This document shows, in pieces, positions 60,498-64,000 of a stretch of DNA of 64,000 nt. Source of the stretch: JBCDGZ01 sp038750655. Its GTDB lineage: Bacteria > Bacteroidota > Bacteroidia > Chitinophagales > Saprospiraceae. Both the position numbers and the translations under genes were made by a program. The stretch is taken from positions 4,003 through 68,002 of the forward strand of contig JBCDGZ010000018.1 in the NCBI GenBank assembly GCA_038750655.1. Direction: 5' to 3'. Each line of letters opens with the position of its first letter. Within the stretch, counting starts at the first letter, position 1. Below the pieces are notes generated by a model. It was not told the DNA's origin. It was given only the letters and a program-made list of their open reading frames with translations, and made no database searches.

Positions 60498-61490
60498 TTA
60501 TTCCAGAATTTGCTGATGAACAGATTGATGACTGGTGACGCCAAAGAAGATGCGGTTGATGTCTTTATTGGGATGCAAGGCGCTACCACGAGCGATGTGC
60601 AGCATATCCTGCAAAGAATAGTGACGATAGACTTCCTCCTGGTGCTTGGTTGGAAATTTTAATGAGCCGATCATCCCCAAATCTATAGCATTGTTATCAT
60701 CCAGAAATATCTTCAAATTGTAGGCCGCAGAATTGAAAGAAATAGGGGAGTAAGGGCCATTGCCATCGTTAAAATTATAGCGGGGTACATTCATCCCAAA
60801 TATTGAGGTCAACTCGTAGATCAGCGGAGAGTAGCCAGTGAACTGGTCAAAGCTGAACTCGGCAACATTGTAGCTTTTATTATTGTGAAAAAACAAGCAA
60901 AGCCCTCCCGTCCACCAGCGGTCAAAGCTGTCGGCAATACCAACATCACCGAAGAACGGGCCTCCGTCATTATAGTAAGTAAAGGAAAAGTCGCCGAAGC
61001 TCATGGAAGCGGAGCCAATGGTTTGGTTTCGTCGGTGGTTGTTGAGAATGAAGATAGTCGATAGGTAAATCGCATTTCTACGATTATGCTTGAGGTTGTA
61101 AAAGGGCGCACTGTTGATGGTGCGCAGGTATTTGGTATAGCTCAATGAATCGCCGCCCCATGCTCCCCCTAGAGATATGGAATTGGTAAAATCGAACTGG
61201 AAATCACTGCTGAGTGGATTGAGGTCATTACCCAGCGATCTGGTGTATAGTGCTACGGTGGCCCCGTAGTTAAAAATCCAGTGAGCATTAAAAAAATTAC
61301 GATTGACGATGCCACTGGCGAACACCCGGACACCGGGGAATTTTTGTTTTTCTCCCAGCGAGAAGTTCAGGTTGATATTGGCTCCCAGCCGGACTTCTAA
61401 ATCCCACTGCTCCGTTTGCGCAGAGCTGGAATGGGCAAGGGGAAAGAGCAACAAAAGCAAGAGGTAGGAGAGTAATCTTCGGCGCACCAT
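60498..61490 (-). CDS. Secreted or outer-membrane barrel-like protein, possibly polymorphic-toxin-23-like (330 aa)
   Basis: A 330-residue exported protein (signal peptide LLSYLLLLLLFPLAHSSSAQ) with a beta-strand pattern rich in aromatic residues. The block ASMSFGDFSFTYYNDGGPFF with DRWWTGGLCLFFHN and NVAEFSFDQFTGY reminds me of the GDFSFRYENDG region of proteins annotated in Bacteroidota as polymorphic toxin type 23. I cannot confirm that match; it may equally be a plain outer-membrane barrel. No nuclease motif is evident. It is followed after 1 nt by the lipoprotein gene 59669-60496, which by its position could serve as a partner or immunity protein. Confidence 0.5.
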   Translation of the reverse strand: MVRRRLLSYLLLLLLFPLAHSSSAQTEQWDLEVRLGANINLNFSLGEKQKFPGVRVFASGIVNRNFFNAHWIFNYGATVALYTRSLGNDLNPLSSDFQFDFTNSISLGGAWGGDSLSYTKYLRTINSAPFYNLKHNRRNAIYLSTIFILNNHRRNQTIGSASMSFGDFSFTYYNDGGPFFGDVGIADSFDRWWTGGLCLFFHNNKSYNVAEFSFDQFTGYSPLIYELTSIFGMNVPRYNFNDGNGPYSPISFNSAAYNLKIFLDDNNAIDLGMIGSLKFPTKHQEEVYRHYSLQDMLHIARGSALHPNKDINRIFFGVTSHQSVHQQILE

Positions 61491-61726
61491 CCTGGTATTG
61501 ATTTATAAAGATGAACAATAAAAAAGCAGCTTTTCCTTGCGGACAAGCACTAATATTCCAAGCAAAAATCTTTATACTATCAATCTATACAGGAGGAATT
61601 CCTAGGTAAAATCGCGTGGTATGTTTTATGTTGAAAAAGGCTGCGACTTATTAAAGGTAAGTATTCTAAGGATGTTTTACAAATCGTATGGTCGTAATTT
61701 TTGATAGCCCTCTAATTGGTGTTGGC

Positions 61727-62299
61727 CTAAAAATGCTTCAGTGCTTCGTAGACTAGACGGACCGGAAGCCCCATGATATTGGAATAGCTGCCTTCGATAT
61801 GTTTGATTTTACACCAGCCAATCCATTCCTGAATCGCGTAAGCGCCGGCTTTATCGTAGGGTTGAAAATTGTTGATGTAATACTCAATTTCTGCATCACT
61901 CAAGTCGTCAAAATAGACTTTAGAGCTACCGGCAAAGGTCTGCTTTTTATCCTCGCTCATCAAACAAACCCCGGTGATGACTCGATGCATTTTACCCGAC
62001 AATTCCCGCAACATCCGAAAGGCATCTTCATAATTTTCGGGCTTATTGAAAATGGTTTGATCCAGAATGACCACACTGTCTGCCGTTAGGATGATCTCGC
62101 CTTCTCCGATTTGGCCTTCCATCGCCGCTGCTTTCTTCTCGGCCAAAAAAGTCGAGACCTTTTCGGGGGCTAAATCCGAGGGAAAGCTTTCTTCCACGTC
62201 CTGGGTGCGGATGGTGAAGGGAATGCCGGCCTCGGTCAGCAGCTGACTACGGCGGGGCGACTTAGAGGCGAGGATGAGTTTCTTTGTGAGCATTTTCAT
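61727..62299 (-). CDS. maf: Maf-family nucleoside triphosphate pyrophosphatase
   Basis: A 190-residue Maf/YhdE-like protein. It hydrolyses dTTP, UTP or modified nucleotides to monophosphates, probably cleaning the nucleotide pool. The signature SKSPRRSQLL follows the start, with TADSVVIL, ITGVCLM, and the DKAGAYAIQEW and GSYSNIMGLPV segments. It is the last gene of the kdsC-UbiA-maf group on the minus strand: the UbiA-type stop at 62323 is 23 nt upstream. The order kdsC-ubiA-like-maf recurs in Bacteroidota in my recollection. Alternative start two codons downstream (MLTKKL). Confidence 0.92.
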   Translation of the reverse strand: MKMLTKKLILASKSPRRSQLLTEAGIPFTIRTQDVEESFPSDLAPEKVSTFLAEKKAAAMEGQIGEGEIILTADSVVILDQTIFNKPENYEDAFRMLRELSGKMHRVITGVCLMSEDKKQTFAGSSKVYFDDLSDAEIEYYINNFQPYDKAGAYAIQEWIGWCKIKHIEGSYSNIMGLPVRLVYEALKHF

Positions 62300-62322
62300 T
62301 TCGTTTAAACGCTTAGTGTTTT

Positions 62323-63267
62323 CTATTGTGTACTGTGTAGAATCAGGTATAAAATACCCGAGAACATGATGTATTTAGCCAGCAGGCTAAGGCGGCTAAA
62401 ATCCGCTTTTCTCTCCGCTTTCTGAAGCCACCAAAGGGAGAGGCAGAGCGGGCAAATGATGCCTAAAGCGGTGTAGCCCAGTTGCGTCCAGCCTTGAATT
62501 TGCCAAAGCCGAAGGCTCCAATACAGCACTGCCAGCAAAAGTAAGCAGCCCAACAGAAAGGACACAATTTTCGCCCATCGAATCCCGATTAGAATGGGGA
62601 GGGTCCGGCAGTCGAGCTGCTGATCGCCGCTGCGGTCTTCGATGTCCTTGATCAGTTCGCGGAAGAGGGTAGAGAGGAGGGCGAAGGCGAGGTAGGCGGC
62701 GAAGAGCTGCGCGATGGGGGCGGCGCGTTCGGGGCTTAGCTGTTGGAGCTGGGCGAAAGCGCTGCGCTCGGCGAAGAGGACGATGCCGGCGACGAAGGCG
62801 CAGAAGATGGCCACCGTCAGGTTGCCCCAGAGGGGCAGCCGCTTGAGCTGCACCGAGTACCACCACAACAGGCCCACCGCCGCCGGAAAGAGGAGGGCTA
62901 GGCCCAGCTGGCCGACGTGAATGGCCAGGTAGATGGCCAGGGCCAGGCCGAGGGCGTTGAGGCCGTAGTAGCCCCGGCGGCCAGCCTGCTCGCTGATCAC
63001 CTTGCCGATGACCATGCGCTCGGGCTTATTGATGCGATCGATCTCGATGTCTTCCAGGTCGTTGATGATGTAGCCTCCGGCGGCGATGATGAGGGTGCTG
63101 AGGACGAAGAGGGCGAAGTGGAGGTGGTCTAGTGCGGGTTGGAGGCTCTGGGCCCGGAAGGCCGGGAGGAGGATACAGTATTGGAGGAGGTACTGGGTCA
63201 GTACGACGATGAGGAGGTTGGGCAGTCGGATAAGTCGGAGGTAGGCCAAGGTAGCGGGTTTAATCAC
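62323..63267 (-). CDS. UbiA-family prenyltransferase (geranylgeranylglycerol-phosphate type)
   Basis: A 314-residue integral membrane prenyltransferase with seven to nine hydrophobic helices. The aspartate-rich prenyl-diphosphate motif is NDLEDIEIDRINKPER (NDxxDxxxD form) and the second is KDIEDRSGD. It transfers an isoprenoid chain to an acceptor. Bacteroidota copies of this type are usually annotated as geranylgeranylglycerol-phosphate geranylgeranyltransferases. It overlaps kdsC by 8 nt, so it is translationally linked, and maf follows. The coding strand between about 62630 and 63180 is very C-rich compared with neighbours. Confidence 0.9.
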   Translation of the reverse strand: MIKPATLAYLRLIRLPNLLIVVLTQYLLQYCILLPAFRAQSLQPALDHLHFALFVLSTLIIAAGGYIINDLEDIEIDRINKPERMVIGKVISEQAGRRGYYGLNALGLALAIYLAIHVGQLGLALLFPAAVGLLWWYSVQLKRLPLWGNLTVAIFCAFVAGIVLFAERSAFAQLQQLSPERAAPIAQLFAAYLAFALLSTLFRELIKDIEDRSGDQQLDCRTLPILIGIRWAKIVSFLLGCLLLLAVLYWSLRLWQIQGWTQLGYTALGIICPLCLSLWWLQKAERKADFSRLSLLAKYIMFSGILYLILHSTQ

Positions 63268-63793
63268 TTTCCAACTCTTCGACGCTCTTGTTCTCGGTTT
63301 CCCATTTCAGCTGTACGCGCATGACCTTTTCGATTACATCCCGCACACATCCCTTGCCCCCCTTCAGCGGGGAGATGTACTTGGCGATTTTGATGATCTC
63401 CGGAGCCGCATCCGCCGGGCAGACCGGCATCAATACCCGACGCATCGGCAAGTAATCCGGCATATCATCCCCCATATAAAGGACATTTCCTGGGTCAATA
63501 TCGTAGGTATAAATATACTCTTCAAAAGCATCCAGCTTATCCTCAATGCCCGCGTGAATATCCCGAATGCCTAGAGCCTTTAAGCGCTGCACCACTCCCG
63601 CAGACTTCCCCCCCGTGATCACACAAACGTTGTAGCCTGCGGCCAGCGCCCGCTTGATGCCATAGCCATCCCGTACGTTCATTTTGCGCAGCAGCTGCCC
63701 ATTTTCCATAATGATCAACTCGCTGTTGGTCATCACGCCATCTACGTCAAAGATGAAGGTGGTAATATCGCTGAAACTTTCCAGGTAATTCAT
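63260..63793 (-). CDS. kdsC: 3-deoxy-manno-octulosonate-8-phosphatase KdsC
   Basis: A 177-residue HAD phosphatase of the KdsC type, without a cap domain. Motif I is DVDGVMTN (D16 nucleophile and D18), motif II VCVITGG, and motif III around GDDMPDYLPM. It removes phosphate from Kdo-8-phosphate before KdsB activates the sugar. The length and the ENGQLLRKMNVRDGYGIK segment match KdsC tetramers. The gene overlaps the downstream prenyltransferase by 8 bp. A short intergenic stretch and a partial gene lie upstream. Confidence 0.93.
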   Translation of the reverse strand: MNYLESFSDITTFIFDVDGVMTNSELIIMENGQLLRKMNVRDGYGIKRALAAGYNVCVITGGKSAGVVQRLKALGIRDIHAGIEDKLDAFEEYIYTYDIDPGNVLYMGDDMPDYLPMRRVLMPVCPADAAPEIIKIAKYISPLKGGKGCVRDVIEKVMRVQLKWETENKSVEELESD

Positions 63794-63859
63794 GCCGAGT
63801 AATTTAGGCTGCTAAGGTACGATCTTGGTGGGGGAAAAGGAAGGATGTAGGGACTGAGT

Positions 63860-64000
63860 TTAGAGTTGGTAGTTGATGGAGCAGGATAAGCGGTACATAT
63901 AATTGGCTTGCCACCGTACCCTCGGGCTGGTGAAGAACGATGCTTCACGGATCAGCTTCTCTGGTTTGGTCTTATAAAAGCGATGCATGTAGGCGCCATC
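63860..64000 (-). CDS. C-terminal end of an unidentified protein, cut by the window edge
   Basis: The minus-strand frame is open from base 64000 to a TAA at 63860, giving 46 codons of a gene whose start is outside the window. The visible end reads DGAYMHRFYK, then SPRVRWQANYMYRLSCSINYQL. The alternating aromatic pattern with a final hydrophobic residue fits the last strands of an outer-membrane beta barrel, but this is a weak guess. It is 66 bp from kdsC in the same orientation. Confidence 0.4.
   Translation of the reverse strand, partial: DGAYMHRFYKTKPEKLIREASFFTSPRVRWQANYMYRLSCSINYQL

Noticed and set aside
61512..61699. Two tiny plus-strand frames (about 32 and 27 codons) in the gap between the barrel-like gene and maf
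   Set aside because: No leader, lipobox or conserved motif, and both lie antisense to the expected promoter of the leftward gene.
62396..62866. A 156-codon minus-strand frame rich in Arg/Pro inside the prenyltransferase gene
   Set aside because: Same-strand out-of-frame product of a very C-rich coding patch; low-complexity composition.
1..64000. CRISPR arrays, tRNA or rRNA genes, insertion sequences
   Set aside because: I looked through all intergenic gaps and found no spaced identical repeats, cloverleaf-like sequence or transposase gene.

Overview
The window is bacterial chromosome from a member of the Bacteroidota, most likely class Saprospiria (Lewinella-like). The support is direct. 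Six proteins end in type IX secretion (T9SS) C-terminal sorting domains, and there is a PorP/SprF-family T9SS membrane protein. Many genes have Bacteroidota-type -7 promoter elements (TAnnTTTG) and no Shine-Dalgarno sequences. Lineage-typical genes are present: the bacillithiol protein YtxJ, an MnmD methyltransferase, a UbiA-type geranylgeranyl transferase next to KdsC and Maf, and Reg_prop hybrid histidine kinases. I saw no rRNA, tRNA, CRISPR array, insertion sequence or prophage.

Layout. 1-8.9 kb: end of hscA, a peptide-binding lipoprotein, a secreted thioredoxin/dockerin/cohesin-like protein, a 378-bp gap with a CGTCCAC repeat, lipB, three uncharacterised genes, an acyl-CoA thioesterase and an M50-type membrane peptidase. 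9-24.2 kb: three large secreted BNR/VPS10-propeller proteins (two in tandem, one opposite) enclose a leftward group. That group holds a TlpA-like lipoprotein and, 29 nt downstream, a TIR-TPR-SDR fusion, followed upstream by small conserved genes and an M23 peptidase. 24.4-34.2 kb: dicarboxylate symporter, mnmD, a 52-aa lipoprotein with ytxJ, mpl, a DUF389 membrane protein, lolD and a giant ThuA/PQQ-dehydrogenase/PKD/cytochrome c lipoprotein flanked by 30-bp direct repeats. 34.4-48 kb: cupin, two glycosyltransferases, ribBA, a VTC-domain protein, porP, an NlpC/P60 enzyme, an unannotated 43-aa double-glycine leader peptide, cystathionine beta-synthase, a LysM/RlpA-like protein, kdsB, a NUDIX hydrolase and a secreted SGNH hydrolase. 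48-64 kb: a NarL-type response regulator and a Reg_prop sensor kinase separated by two surface-protein genes, cdd, a saccharopine-dehydrogenase-like/AsnB-like/flippase operon, a lipoprotein plus barrel-like protein pair, and maf-UbiA-kdsC.

How the genes work together. Most of the window serves the cell envelope: T9SS export of adhesive or enzymatic surface proteins, LPS (KdsB, KdsC), peptidoglycan recycling and remodelling (Mpl, M23, NlpC/P60, LysM), glycan synthesis and flipping, and lipoprotein release. Housekeeping metabolism (LipB, RibBA, Cdd, Maf, CBS) is interspersed.

The most unusual items are: the TIR-TPR-SDR fusion, whose TIR domain has lysine where NADase TIRs have the catalytic glutamate; the double-glycine peptide gene; an asparagine-synthetase-like enzyme with serine in place of the glutaminase Cys2; RibBA with all three GTP-cyclohydrolase zinc cysteines missing; and abrupt strand-skew/codon-use switches inside many genes.
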